Source: Curtobacterium sp. MCSS17_008 | GTDB taxonomy: Bacteria > Actinomycetota > Actinomycetes > Actinomycetales > Microbacteriaceae | DNA length: 64,000 bases | Assembly (NCBI RefSeq): GCF_003234185.1 | Contig: NZ_QKSM01000001.1 | Location: 540,109-604,108, forward strand | Direction: 5' to 3' | Shown here: positions 16,301 through 24,775 of the stretch, in pieces | How positions within the stretch are numbered: the first letter of the stretch is position 1 | Layout: every line of letters begins with the position of its first letter | Program-made: the position numbers and the translations under genes | The notes under the pieces: model-generated | Seen by the model: only the letters and a program-made list of their open reading frames with translations | Told to the model about the DNA's origin: nothing | Databases searched by the model: none

Positions 16301-17500
16301 ATGGACTGGCAGACGATCCCCGAGGACTCGGTCCCGTCCACCCTCGTGCCCGGGACCGAGCTGGGGACGCTCGGCAAGCCGCCCGTCACGGGCGCCTGGC
16401 GCCCCGGTGACCACCCCGGTGCGCGGCAGTTCGCCGCACTCGGCGAGCAGTGGGTGCGCGGCGGCCGGATCCCGTCCGTGCGCGTGGCGTACGAGACGTG
16501 GGGCGAGCTGAACGCGGAGCGGGACAACGCGGTCCTGCTCCTGCACGCGATGACCGGCGACTCGCACGTCGCCGGTCCGGCCGGTCCCGGGCACCGGACG
16601 GCCGGCTGGTGGGGCGACGTCGTCGGACCGGGCCGGGCGATCGACACCGACCGGTGGTACGTCGTCGCGCCGAACATGCTCGGCGGGTGCCAGGGCACGA
16701 CCGGACCGTCGTCGGTGGCGCCGGACGGTCTCGAGTGGGGCTCGCGCTTCCCGTTCGTCACGGTGCGAGACCAGGTCGCCGTGCAGGTGCAGCTGGCCGA
16801 CCTGCTCGGCATCGACGTCTTCGCGGCCGTCGTCGGTGGCTCCATGGGCGGCATGCACGCGCTCGAGTTCGCGATCGCACACCCCTCCCGGGTCGCCAGG
16901 CTCGCCGTCCTCGCGTCCACGGCGCAGACCACCGCGGACCAGATCGCGGCGAACTCCCTGCAGCGCGCCGCGATCCAGACCGACCCCGCGTACAACGGCG
17001 GTGACTACTACGAGGCCGAGGCCGGCGAGGGCCCGCACCGCGGTCTGTCGCTCGCCCGCCGGATGGCACTCATGACCTACCGGGCGCCGGACGAGCTCAA
17101 CGGCAGGTTCGCCCGGTCGTGGCAGAGCGACGTCTCCCCCCTCGGCGACGACGGACGGTTCTCGGTGGAGAGCTACCTCGACTTCCACGGGAACCGGTTC
17201 ACCCGGCGGTTCGACGCCTCGTCGTACGTGGCGCTCACCCACGCCATGGACTCGCACGACGTCGGAGCCGGTCGCGGTGGCGTGTCGGCGGCGCTCGGAC
17301 TCGTGTCCGCACGGACCCTCGTGCTCGGCGTGTCGAGCGACCGGCTGTTCCCGCTCGAGGACCAGCACCGGATCGCCGCCGGTGTGCCGGACACGCTCGA
17401 CGGGGACCGCGCCGCGGTGCTCGACAGCGAGTTCGGGCACGACGGGTTCCTCATCGAGCACGAAGCGGTGGGCGCGCACCTGCGACGTCTGCTCGACTGA
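16301..17500 (+). CDS. metX: Homoserine O-acetyltransferase
   Basis: Alpha/beta-hydrolase fold enzyme of 399 residues that acetylates homoserine with acetyl-CoA, supplying the substrate of MetY. Nucleophile Ser181 is in GGSMGGM, the acid is Asp347 in SSDRLFP and the base His380 in GHDGFLIE. VAYETWGELNAERDNAVLLLHAMTG-type N-terminal sequence and PNMLGGCQGTTGP are family signatures. The first 60 residues are longer than in some homologues. Follows metY in the same direction. Confidence 0.95.
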   Translation: MDWQTIPEDSVPSTLVPGTELGTLGKPPVTGAWRPGDHPGARQFAALGEQWVRGGRIPSVRVAYETWGELNAERDNAVLLLHAMTGDSHVAGPAGPGHRTAGWWGDVVGPGRAIDTDRWYVVAPNMLGGCQGTTGPSSVAPDGLEWGSRFPFVTVRDQVAVQVQLADLLGIDVFAAVVGGSMGGMHALEFAIAHPSRVARLAVLASTAQTTADQIAANSLQRAAIQTDPAYNGGDYYEAEAGEGPHRGLSLARRMALMTYRAPDELNGRFARSWQSDVSPLGDDGRFSVESYLDFHGNRFTRRFDASSYVALTHAMDSHDVGAGRGGVSAALGLVSARTLVLGVSSDRLFPLEDQHRIAAGVPDTLDGDRAAVLDSEFGHDGFLIEHEAVGAHLRRLLD

Positions 17501-17710
17501 GCAGCCACGCGGGCGGCAGTGTCGAGCGCGCCGGGCGGCGGTGCCGCGCCGCGCCCGGCGGTCGTTCCGAGCCATCCGGACGGCACCGCGCGCCGAACAC
17601 CCCCCAACGGGTGGCGCGCGTGGAATGATGGCGTCGGGAGCCCTGACCGGGGCTCGGTTTCCCGCCGGACACCCACCGAACACGAACTGACGTCACCAAC
17701 CAGGACATCG

Positions 17711-18868
17711 ATGGACTTCATCGCACAGGAACGCGACCGCTTGCTGCGGTCGACCACCCGTGTCGTCGGCGTCACGTGCGCGCTGGTCTCCGTCGTCGGC
17801 ATCATCAGCTCGCTCGCCGTGCCCCTGCTCCCGTTGCTCGGCGCGCTCGCCTGCATCGCGGTGCTCATCGCCGCCCTGCTCGTGTTCGGGACGAACGGCT
17901 CCGTCTGGTGGACGGCCCTCGCGCTCGCCGCCGGACTCGGCGCCCTCGCCCTGCTGCTCCTCGGCGCAGACCCGGACACCCGCGACGTCGTCGCGAGCGC
18001 CGTGGTGCCGCTGGCCGCGGGCTCCCTGTCCGCGCCGCTCATGGCGCAGCGCGGGGCGCCGCTCGGGCTCGCGATGACCATCACCGCCGGGATCGCCGCG
18101 ATCGGTGCCGTCGTCTGGGCCTCCGGCAGCGTGCTCTCGGGCGCAGCAGCGGGCGTCGCGCTCGGATGGGTGCTGGTCGCCGTCGTCTCGGTGTGGATCG
18201 CCAGGAGCATCCCTCGGGTCGCCCGCCGGATCCAGAGCATCGGCACCGCCCACCGCGCCGAGCGACAGGCGAGCGAGACCGAGGCGCAGCGTCGACAGGG
18301 CGCGCGGCTCCTGCACGACACGGTGCTCGCGACGCTGACCCTGCTCGCCCACTCCGGCGTCGGCGTCTCCGAGCAGGCGATGCGCGAGCAGGCGGCGGAG
18401 GACGCCCGGCTCCTCCGCCACCTCCGCCTCGGTGCGACCCCGCAACCGCAGCAGTCCGGCGACTACTCCCTCACCCGTGTCGAGGAGTCACCGCTCGGAC
18501 AGACCCTCGAGTCCGTCAAGCAGCGCTTCGGCCGCATGGGGCTCGAGGTGAGCTGGCACGGCACCGGCCAGGTGCTGCTGCCGTCGAACGTGCTCGACGC
18601 GTTCCTGCTCGCGCTCGGCGAGTGCCTGGAGAACGTCCGCCGCCACGCCGGTGTCGGCGAGGCCCACGTCACGATCGTGCACGACCAGGAGACCGTGCGG
18701 GCCATGGTGACCGACTCCGGCGTGGGGTTCGACCTCGAGGCCGTCAGTCCCGAGCGCCTCGGCTTCAAGGAGAGCGTCGTGAGCCGTCTCCGTGAGGTCG
18801 GCGGCGACGCGAAGCTCTTCTCCGCCCCCGGATCGGGCACCACCGTCGTCCTGGAGGCTCCCCGATGA
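17711..18868 (+). CDS. Membrane sensor histidine kinase
   Basis: 385 residues from ATG 17711 (CAGGA 11 bases upstream). The N-terminal half (about 20-165) is a series of hydrophobic segments with no extracellular domain, suggesting sensing within the membrane. The phosphoacceptor box is RLLHDTVLATLTLLA with His202, and the ATPase region contains ECLENVRRHAG, DSGVGFD, ERLGFKESVVSRLREVGGDAKL and GTTVVL. This is the HisKA_3-like architecture paired with LuxR-type regulators, one of which is two genes downstream. The stop overlaps the next start as ATGA. Confidence 0.87.
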   Translation: MDFIAQERDRLLRSTTRVVGVTCALVSVVGIISSLAVPLLPLLGALACIAVLIAALLVFGTNGSVWWTALALAAGLGALALLLLGADPDTRDVVASAVVPLAAGSLSAPLMAQRGAPLGLAMTITAGIAAIGAVVWASGSVLSGAAAGVALGWVLVAVVSVWIARSIPRVARRIQSIGTAHRAERQASETEAQRRQGARLLHDTVLATLTLLAHSGVGVSEQAMREQAAEDARLLRHLRLGATPQPQQSGDYSLTRVEESPLGQTLESVKQRFGRMGLEVSWHGTGQVLLPSNVLDAFLLALGECLENVRRHAGVGEAHVTIVHDQETVRAMVTDSGVGFDLEAVSPERLGFKESVVSRLREVGGDAKLFSAPGSGTTVVLEAPR

Positions 18869-20187
18869 CCGGCATCCCCGAGGACACGATCACCCGCGGG
18901 CTCCCGGGCGACACCGTCCAGCCTGCCCCGCGCACCCGCCGGGAGGCGCGTGAGCGCTACCGCGGCAGCGAACGGCGCCAGGCCCGCGGGCTGCCGTCGA
19001 CGTCGACGGGGGCCCGGTCGCTCCGCCAGGCGGCCAAACCGGGTGCGTCACTCGGCGCCGGGTACCTCGGCCTCGGAGCCGCGATCCTCGCCGGGATCGA
19101 GGCCGTCGCGGGCATCGTCTTCTTCCTCGTCCGCCTGCCCGAGTACTCCGACCCCTGGCTGCCCGCGGCCGCGTGGGCGCTGTACATCGTGGCGGCCATC
19201 GGCGTCGGGCTCAGCCTGATGACCTACGGCGAGCGGTTGACCGGCACGGCGTTCGCACTCATCTGCGCGGTCCTCGCCTGCGTGGTGACCCTCGACTTCG
19301 TCGGGATCTTCCCCGAGCGCGACATCGCCCACACCGCCAGCGCGTCCGTCGCCGCCGGGTTCGCACTGCTGCCCGTCGCCGCGCTCCGACCGGCCCGCGA
19401 GGTCGGCACCGCGGTCGGCGTGCTCGGGCTCGCGTTCGCCGTGATGGCAGCGGTGTCGACGCCCATCACCCCGGAGACCCTGCCCGGCATCGTCTCGCTG
19501 CTCGCACTCGTGGTGGTGCCCCCGTCGATCTCGCTGTTCGTCGTGCACCGGTTCCGGCAGCTCGTGCAACGGGAACTCGACCGGGTGCTCGTGCAGAGCA
19601 ACGTCCAAGCGCCGCAGTTCGCCGTCGGCATGCTCGCCTCCGACGAGCTCGCACGCCTCGACCTCGCCGCCGAGAAGCTCCTCGACGCGGTCGCGAACGG
19701 CTCCGACCCGCTGCCGCTCTCGGACGCCTCGGCGTCGGTCGCCGCGTCCCTCGCCACGGAACTCCGACTCCACCTGATCGAGGGGCGCCGTGAGACCTGG
19801 CTCTACCACGCGATCACCGAGTCGGACCACCTCGGTCGCTCGGTCAGCGTCGCCGACCCCCAGTCGCTCGCCGGGCACCTGTCGCCGGCGCAGCGCGACG
19901 GCCTGCTGCAGGCGCTGTGGCAGATGGTGGGCGACGGGCGGGCGACCCAGCCGGGCGTCCCGGTCGTCTCGGTGACCCTCGGCCCGATCGGTTCGGACGG
20001 ACACCCGGTGTCCGACGAGCGGATGGACGTGCCGATCGTGTTCGAGTCGCGCGGGGTGCCGCGACGCCGTCTCGGTCCGACCGCCTGGAGCGCGCTGCAG
20101 CGCATCGGTCCCTCCACCGACTCGGTGCGTGACGGTGTGCTCCGCGTGGTCTCGCACTGCGTCGTCGACCGGCACCCGTCGATGTGA
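18865..20187 (+). CDS. Unknown polytopic membrane protein of a two-component operon
   Basis: 440 residues, coupled by ATGA overlap to the histidine kinase. Residues 1-55 are basic and probably cytosolic; six hydrophobic segments lie at about 60-225; the last 215 residues are soluble. That soluble part has a helical stretch (LRLHLIEGRRETWLYHAI) and LSPAQRDGLLQALWQMV, which reminds me of the dimerisation and N-box helices of histidine kinases, but no HD phosphoacceptor, DxGxG or GxGL glycine box is present. I infer a degenerate kinase-like partner or sensor for the kinase next to it. It has no name I recognise. Confidence 0.75.
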   Translation: MTGIPEDTITRGLPGDTVQPAPRTRREARERYRGSERRQARGLPSTSTGARSLRQAAKPGASLGAGYLGLGAAILAGIEAVAGIVFFLVRLPEYSDPWLPAAAWALYIVAAIGVGLSLMTYGERLTGTAFALICAVLACVVTLDFVGIFPERDIAHTASASVAAGFALLPVAALRPAREVGTAVGVLGLAFAVMAAVSTPITPETLPGIVSLLALVVVPPSISLFVVHRFRQLVQRELDRVLVQSNVQAPQFAVGMLASDELARLDLAAEKLLDAVANGSDPLPLSDASASVAASLATELRLHLIEGRRETWLYHAITESDHLGRSVSVADPQSLAGHLSPAQRDGLLQALWQMVGDGRATQPGVPVVSVTLGPIGSDGHPVSDERMDVPIVFESRGVPRRRLGPTAWSALQRIGPSTDSVRDGVLRVVSHCVVDRHPSM

Positions 20188-20284
20188 CGGGACCAGAACT
20201 CCGGGACACCCGGTCAGCCTGTCCGGCCCGCACGGTCCCTCCACCTAGGATCGGCCACGCACCGCCTTCGAGAAAGGACGCCTG

Positions 20285-20956
20285 ATGGCGACTCCAGAGG
20301 AACCGATCCGACTCGCGCTCGTCGACGACCACCGGATGCTGCTCGGCGCACTGACGGAGTGGATCCGCAGCGCCGCCGACGACATCACGCTCGTCGCCGC
20401 CGTCACGACCTGGCCCGAGCTCCTCACGAGCCCCGCCTTCCCGGTCGACGTCGTGCTGCTCGACCTCGACCTCAAGGACTCGATCCCGGTCTCGCTGAAG
20501 ATCTCGACGCTGAAGACCGCCGGCGTGAAGACCGTGGTCATGAGCACCTACTCCGAGCCGAACGTCGTCCGCGAGGCCCTGGCCTCCGGGGCCCTCGGCT
20601 ACCTCGTCAAGAGCGAGGACGCCGACATGATCGTCGAGGCGATCCGCGCGGCGCAGCGCGGCGAGCAGTACGTCTCCGCCGAGCTCGACCTCGCGATCAA
20701 CAGCGGCGACGTCGGTGGCGTCCCGAAGCTCAGCGCGCAGGAGCGCCGCGTCATGGCGCTGTACGGCGGCGGCGAGCCCGTGAAGAGCGTCGCCTACCAG
20801 CTCGGCATCTCCGAGGAGACCGCCAAGAGCTACCTCAAGCGCATCCGAGAGAAGTACCGCGTTGCGGGCTTCGACGTCGGCACGAAGGTCGCGCTGCGAA
20901 AGCGCGCCATCACCGACGGCATCATCGTGCAGGACGGCAGCCCGGTCGGGCTGTGA
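20285..20956 (+). CDS. LuxR-family response regulator
   Basis: 223 residues, with GAGAAAGGA before ATG 20285. The receiver domain has ALVDDH (Asp14, Asp15), the phosphoacceptor Asp60 in VVLLDLDLKD and Lys in YLVKSED. The helix-turn-helix (about 150-205) reads LSAQERRVMALYGGG then VAYQLGISEETAKSYLKRIR; the recognition helix has AKSYLKR where NarL proteins have VKSHL. A TAGGAT box lies at 20247-20252, so it may be transcribed both from its own promoter and with the kinase. Confidence 0.88.
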   Translation: MATPEEPIRLALVDDHRMLLGALTEWIRSAADDITLVAAVTTWPELLTSPAFPVDVVLLDLDLKDSIPVSLKISTLKTAGVKTVVMSTYSEPNVVREALASGALGYLVKSEDADMIVEAIRAAQRGEQYVSAELDLAINSGDVGGVPKLSAQERRVMALYGGGEPVKSVAYQLGISEETAKSYLKRIREKYRVAGFDVGTKVALRKRAITDGIIVQDGSPVGL

Positions 20957-20957
20957 C

Positions 20958-21027
20958 CGCACCCACACGACGGACGGGAGGCCCGTGGCGACACCGCCAC
21001 GGGCCTCCCGTCCGTCGTGTGGGTGCG
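20958..21027. terminator. 33-bp perfect inverted repeat, bidirectional terminator
   Basis: Left arm 20958-20990, four-base loop ACAC, right arm 20995-21027, complementary at every position. The inner part carries the GACGGGAGGC core. It starts one base after the response regulator stop and faces the convergent MFS transcript on the other side. Confidence 0.85.
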
Positions 21028-21117
21028 TCAGCCGGTCGGCGCGCAGCACCCCGTCACCCCGTCGGTGGAGCAGACGATGTCAGGTCCGGTCCGCCCACCC
21101 GACAGCTCCTGCTCCAT
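21028..21117 (-). CDS. Possible 29-aa Cys/Thr-rich peptide downstream of MFS gene
   Basis: ATG 21117 opens a 29-codon frame, 40 bases after the MFS stop and ending exactly at the large terminator stem. The peptide begins MEQELSGG, resembling a very short double-glycine leader, and then has three Cys (CSTDGVTGCC), two Ser/Thr pairs and no transmembrane segment. There is no ribosome binding site and no modification enzyme nearby, so it may be non-coding. Offered as a lead only. Confidence 0.2.
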   Translation of the reverse strand: MEQELSGGRTGPDIVCSTDGVTGCCAPTG

Positions 21118-21157
21118 CGACGGGAGCGGTCGCGCAGCGTCGACGGCGCGCGCCGCG

Positions 21158-22423
21158 TCAGACCGTGGGCACCGGCGCCGTGATCGGCCCGGTCGACGGC
21201 GACGACGCGCGCAGCGCGGCACGGCGGACCGACCGCCGCTCGACGCCGTAGCTGACCATGGTCACGAGCAGACCGAGCAGGGCGAGCACGATGCCGAGCC
21301 ACGCCGGGGCCAGGAACCCGAACCCGGCGGCGATGACCGCCCCACCGAGCGCTGCGCCGAGCGAGTTCCCGATGTTGAACGCCGAGTGGTTCAGCGCCGC
21401 CGCGATCGTCCGGGCGTCACCGGCGACGTCCATCAGGCGCGACTGCACCGCCGGCGGGATCGCCGACGAGGTCGCCCCCAGCAGGAACGCACCGAGGAAG
21501 ACACCCCACACCCACTGCGCGGTGAAGACCGTCACGAGCAGGGCGCCGATGAGCGCCAGCATGCCGATGTAGATCGTGCGCTTGACGCTCCGGTCGGCGA
21601 GGTGCCCGCCGAGGACCCCGCCCACGACCATGCCGAGCCCGACCACGACCAGCACGATCGGCACGGCGGACTCCGGCAGCCCCGTCACGTTCTGCACGAG
21701 CGGCGAGATGTACGAGTACACGGCGAAGAAGCCGCCGAACCCGACCGCGCCGAGCCCCATCACGATCCAGACCTGCGGTGACCGGAAGGCTCGGAGTTCT
21801 CGCCCGATCGTCGCGTGCTCGTCGGCGGCGCTGCGCGGGACGAACGCCGCGACGGCGAGGAAGGTCAGCGCGAACAGGAGCGAGACGACGCCGTACGCGA
21901 TCCGCCAGCCGGCGTTCTGCCCGATCCAGGTGATCGCGGGCACGCCGACGACGTTGGCGATCGACAGGCCGAGCATCACCATCGCGATGCCCTTGCCGCG
22001 CTTGCCGGGTCCCATGATCTCGCCAGCGACGATCGACGCGATGCCGAAGTAGGCGCCGTGCGGCAGCCCGGCGACGAAGCGCGCGACGAGCACCAGCCCG
22101 AAGTTCGGCAGCACCGCGCTCGCGACCGTCGCCACCACGAAGCCGACGAGCAGCACGAGGATCAGCCCCTTGCGCGGGAAGGTCGCGGAGATCGCCGCGA
22201 TCGTCGGCGCGCCCACCACGACGCCGAGTGCGTAGGCGCTGACGAGCCAGCCGGCGTGCGCGACCCCGGCGGCGGGATCGGCCGCGTACTGCGCGGGCAA
22301 CAGGGCTTCGGCGATGTTCGGCAGCAGGCCCATCGCGACGAACTCGGTCGACCCGATGGCGAAGCCACCGAGGGCGAGGGCGATGAGGGCGAACGCGCGC
22401 TGCGTCGGCGTGGTGAGCGTCAT
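21158..22423 (-). CDS. MFS transporter, DHA1 (AraJ/PbuE-like) family
   Basis: 421 residues with 12 hydrophobic segments. The opening ALGGFAIGSTEFVAMGLLPNIA and the loop 2-3 region are those of the DHA1 drug/sugar efflux group (AraJ, CmlA-like, PbuE). Motif GHLADRSVKR in the loop between segments 8 and 9 is the second copy of the family signature. ATG 22423 is chosen because upstream codons up to 22528 are low-complexity Arg/Pro sequence; ACAGGTCG precedes it. Substrate cannot be predicted. The C-terminal tail (Thr/Pro/Ser-rich) is probably disordered. Confidence 0.9.
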   Translation of the reverse strand: MTLTTPTQRAFALIALALGGFAIGSTEFVAMGLLPNIAEALLPAQYAADPAAGVAHAGWLVSAYALGVVVGAPTIAAISATFPRKGLILVLLVGFVVATVASAVLPNFGLVLVARFVAGLPHGAYFGIASIVAGEIMGPGKRGKGIAMVMLGLSIANVVGVPAITWIGQNAGWRIAYGVVSLLFALTFLAVAAFVPRSAADEHATIGRELRAFRSPQVWIVMGLGAVGFGGFFAVYSYISPLVQNVTGLPESAVPIVLVVVGLGMVVGGVLGGHLADRSVKRTIYIGMLALIGALLVTVFTAQWVWGVFLGAFLLGATSSAIPPAVQSRLMDVAGDARTIAAALNHSAFNIGNSLGAALGGAVIAAGFGFLAPAWLGIVLALLGLLVTMVSYGVERRSVRRAALRASSPSTGPITAPVPTV

Positions 22424-22743
22424 ACGACCTGTCTGGATCGGGAGGAGCGGGGCGGGCGGAGGAGGCCGGGTTCCGGATGGCCTCCGGTTCGTCATCCGGA
22501 CCGCCCCGTCGTCACCACGCGGTCCCACTGCTCCGGCCCACGCACCTCAGCGATGCGACGGGCGGACGGCAGCAGGGTCGGTCCGTGTTCGGCGTCGAAC
22601 GATCCGGGCACACCTGGAGCGGCCCGGTCCGAGCAGTGTAGACCGCTCCAAACGGCCGACGGAAGACGACGGGCCGAATCGATTCGACATCGGCCGTCGG
22701 ATCACCGATCGGCGTGGACGGCTTCGCCGCGGCGGGACAGGCC
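22424..22743. other. 320-bp non-coding region upstream of MFS gene
   Basis: It should hold the MFS promoter. A minus-strand TACACT box (22635-22640) lies about 210 bases before the start. A nested dyad spans 22652-22697: outer arms ACGGCCGA and TCGGCCGT around the perfect 12-bp palindrome CGAATCGATTCG (22675-22686). A further imperfect dyad with arms CCGGAT and ATCCGG is near 22473-22500. No coding frame is convincing. Confidence 0.5.
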
Positions 22744-22923
22744 TCAGGCCGCGCGGCGGTCCTCGCTCGCGGAGCCGAGCGCCACCGGTTCGGGCAGATC
22801 GTCGCGGTGGACCCACCCGGACCCGCACTCGGTGCAGCTCGCCCAGGCGTTGCCGCCCTGCTCGTCACTGTCGATGACGACCGTCTGCAGGTCGCAGTCG
22901 GGGCACCAGCCGTCGTGCATCAT
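22744..22923 (-). CDS. Small zinc-ribbon-like protein
   Basis: 59 residues with two CxxC pairs, CPDC (Cys7, Cys10) and CTEC (Cys30, Cys33), spaced 20 residues apart, which would hold one zinc ion. The C-terminal third is acidic and Pro/Ala-rich. GAGGAGCGTG precedes the double ATG at 22923/22920; an in-frame GTG is at 22926. Neighbours give no functional clue. Similar small ribbons bind nucleic acid or act in protein contacts; function unknown. Confidence 0.65.
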   Translation of the reverse strand: MMHDGWCPDCDLQTVVIDSDEQGGNAWASCTECGSGWVHRDDLPEPVALGSASEDRRAA

Positions 22924-23092
22924 CACGCGCTCCTCGTCGTCGTCCGGGTCGTCCCGAGCCACCGGTGCGGCTCGATGCGGACCATGAGACACCCGACCAC
23001 CGACATCACGGGGAGGCGCTCGGCGTGTCCTGCACCTTGCAGCCAGCGTACGATCGCAACAACGCCCGCATGTACCCCTGAGCGCGCCCGCC

Positions 23093-23401
23093 CTACTCGC
23101 CGAGCGCCGCCTCGAGCCGCTCGAGCTTCCCCTCGATCTCCCCCGTGTGGCCCGGACGGATGTCGGCCTTGAGCACGAGGGACACCCGGGTGCCGTAGGC
23201 GCCGACGGCCTCGGTGGCGCGCTTGACGACGTCCATGACCTCGTCCCACTCCCCCTCGACCTCGGTGAACATCGACGAGGTGCGGTTCGGCAACCCGGAC
23301 TCGCGGACGACCCGCACCGCGGCGGCCACCGCATCGTGCACGGACCCGTCCGAGGACGCCGAGGGACCACCGGACGGAGCGACGGAGAACGCGACGATCA
23401 T
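23093..23401 (-). CDS. MTH1187-family thiamine-binding protein
   Basis: 102 residues, ferredoxin-like fold of the MTH1187/YkoF type (formerly DUF77). It begins IVAFSVAPSG, contains VHDAVAAAVRVVRESGLPN and the highly typical TEVEGEWDEVMDVVKRA, and ends in a Lys/Glu/Arg helix. Members bind thiamine or its pyrimidine part as tetramers; the role is poorly known. The ATG overlaps the TGA of the upstream glycosyltransferase gene as ATGA. Confidence 0.88.
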   Translation of the reverse strand: MIVAFSVAPSGGPSASSDGSVHDAVAAAVRVVRESGLPNRTSSMFTEVEGEWDEVMDVVKRATEAVGAYGTRVSLVLKADIRPGHTGEIEGKLERLEAALGE

Positions 23402-24714
23402 GCGTCCATCCTGCCCCGGTCGGCCCCTCGGCGCACCGATGGCTCGGACGCCGGCTCCGACGAGCGGCCCGACGAACGGCCGGACGAGAGCCAGCCCCGA
23501 CGCCCTGGCGAATGCCGCGCGAGCCGCACCAGCACGACGACCGCCCAGACGAGCACGGCGACCTCGAGGACGTTCCGCACCGTGAGCACGAACACCGTCC
23601 AGGTGTGCACCGCGAGGAGTTCGTCGTAGAACCCCGGGTAGACCACCTGGGTCAACAGCGCCAGGGGCAGCACCCCGATCGCGACGGGCAGGAAGCGCCG
23701 CGCGCTCGGACGTCCGGCGACGAGCCCCCAGACGACCGGCACGGCGTACCACCCGACGTACTGCGGCGACCCCACCTTGTTCACCGCGATGAGCGCCGCG
23801 ACGAACAGCAGCGCGAGGATCGGCGCGACCTCGGGACGACGGGCACCCCGCCGCACCGCGAGCAGGGCGAGGAGGACGCCGCCGACCACCAGGACCGCCA
23901 TCAGCGGCGTCGACAGCGCAGCCGCGGCGTGGGTGCCCGCGCCGGACACCTCGAACGTCAGGATCTCCCGGTTGTAGTACACGCCCGCCCCCGGCGCCCC
24001 GAGCGCCGCCGCCCACATGAAGGGCGTCGCGAGCGGCGCCTCGATCTGCAGTGCGCGGTCGCTCTGCTCGGTGACGAAGGACAGCAGGTGCGCCGCGCCG
24101 CCGTAGAGCACGTCGACGAGCACGATCAGCCCGGTCACGACGAGGGCACCGGTCACGACGGCGCCGCGGTGTCCTCGACGCAGCAGCACCAGGACGCCCA
24201 CCAGGGCGGCCGGCCACACCTTCGTCCACGCCGCCGCGGTGAAGAGCGCCGACGCGACCGCCGGACGGGTCACGACGAAGGCCACCCCGACGAGGGCGAG
24301 GGCGGTGGCCACGGTGTCGATCCGCCCGAGTGCGATGGGTCCGAGCGCGAGCAGGAACACGAGCCACCACCAGACGACCCGCACGCCGAACGCACGGAAC
24401 CGCCAGAGGACGGCACAGGCCACGGCGTCGAGCAGCACCATGAGGGCGAGCCAGCCGGTCGCGATCGCCGCGGTGCCACCGAGCGCCGCAGCAGCCATCG
24501 GCACGAGCGCGAACACCGGGTACACCCAGTCGGAGTCCACCCCGACCCACGAGTGGTCGATCCGGCCGACCTCGACCCACCGCCGGTAGGTGATGGTGAC
24601 GTCGCCGAGCGGCTGGTTCGGTGCCGTCGTCGCCAGCCACCACAGCACGGCGTGCACCAGCACGAAGACCACGGCGAGCGAGACGCCCTCGACCCACCGG
24701 AACCGCTGCTGCAC
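23398..24714 (-). CDS. GT87-type polyprenol-mannose-dependent mannosyltransferase (DUF2029)
   Basis: Polytopic membrane protein, about 438 residues with roughly ten hydrophobic segments. WVYPVFALVP and the first-loop acidic residues (VGVDSDW) fit the GT-C glycosyltransferases of family 87 that elongate mannolipids with polyprenol-phosphate mannose. Start: GTG 24714 lies six bases from TACGCT (24721-24726, this strand), a leaderless arrangement, so I prefer it to GTG 24765, which would leave only ten bases to the divergent YceI start. The C-terminus is Ser/Arg-rich. Confidence 0.75.
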   Translation of the reverse strand: MQQRFRWVEGVSLAVVFVLVHAVLWWLATTAPNQPLGDVTITYRRWVEVGRIDHSWVGVDSDWVYPVFALVPMAAAALGGTAAIATGWLALMVLLDAVACAVLWRFRAFGVRVVWWWLVFLLALGPIALGRIDTVATALALVGVAFVVTRPAVASALFTAAAWTKVWPAALVGVLVLLRRGHRGAVVTGALVVTGLIVLVDVLYGGAAHLLSFVTEQSDRALQIEAPLATPFMWAAALGAPGAGVYYNREILTFEVSGAGTHAAAALSTPLMAVLVVGGVLLALLAVRRGARRPEVAPILALLFVAALIAVNKVGSPQYVGWYAVPVVWGLVAGRPSARRFLPVAIGVLPLALLTQVVYPGFYDELLAVHTWTVFVLTVRNVLEVAVLVWAVVVLVRLARHSPGRRGWLSSGRSSGRSSEPASEPSVRRGADRGRMDA

Positions 24715-24720
24715 CGTGTG

Positions 24721-24726
24721 AGCGTA
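24721..24726 (-). promoter_or_regulatory. -10 box deciding the glycosyltransferase start
   Basis: TACGCT on the minus strand, six bases before GTG 24714. Confidence 0.45.
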
Positions 24727-24775
24727 GCGGGCGGTCCACAGCCACTCCTGAGGAGGACGTGTCACCGTTCTCGAC

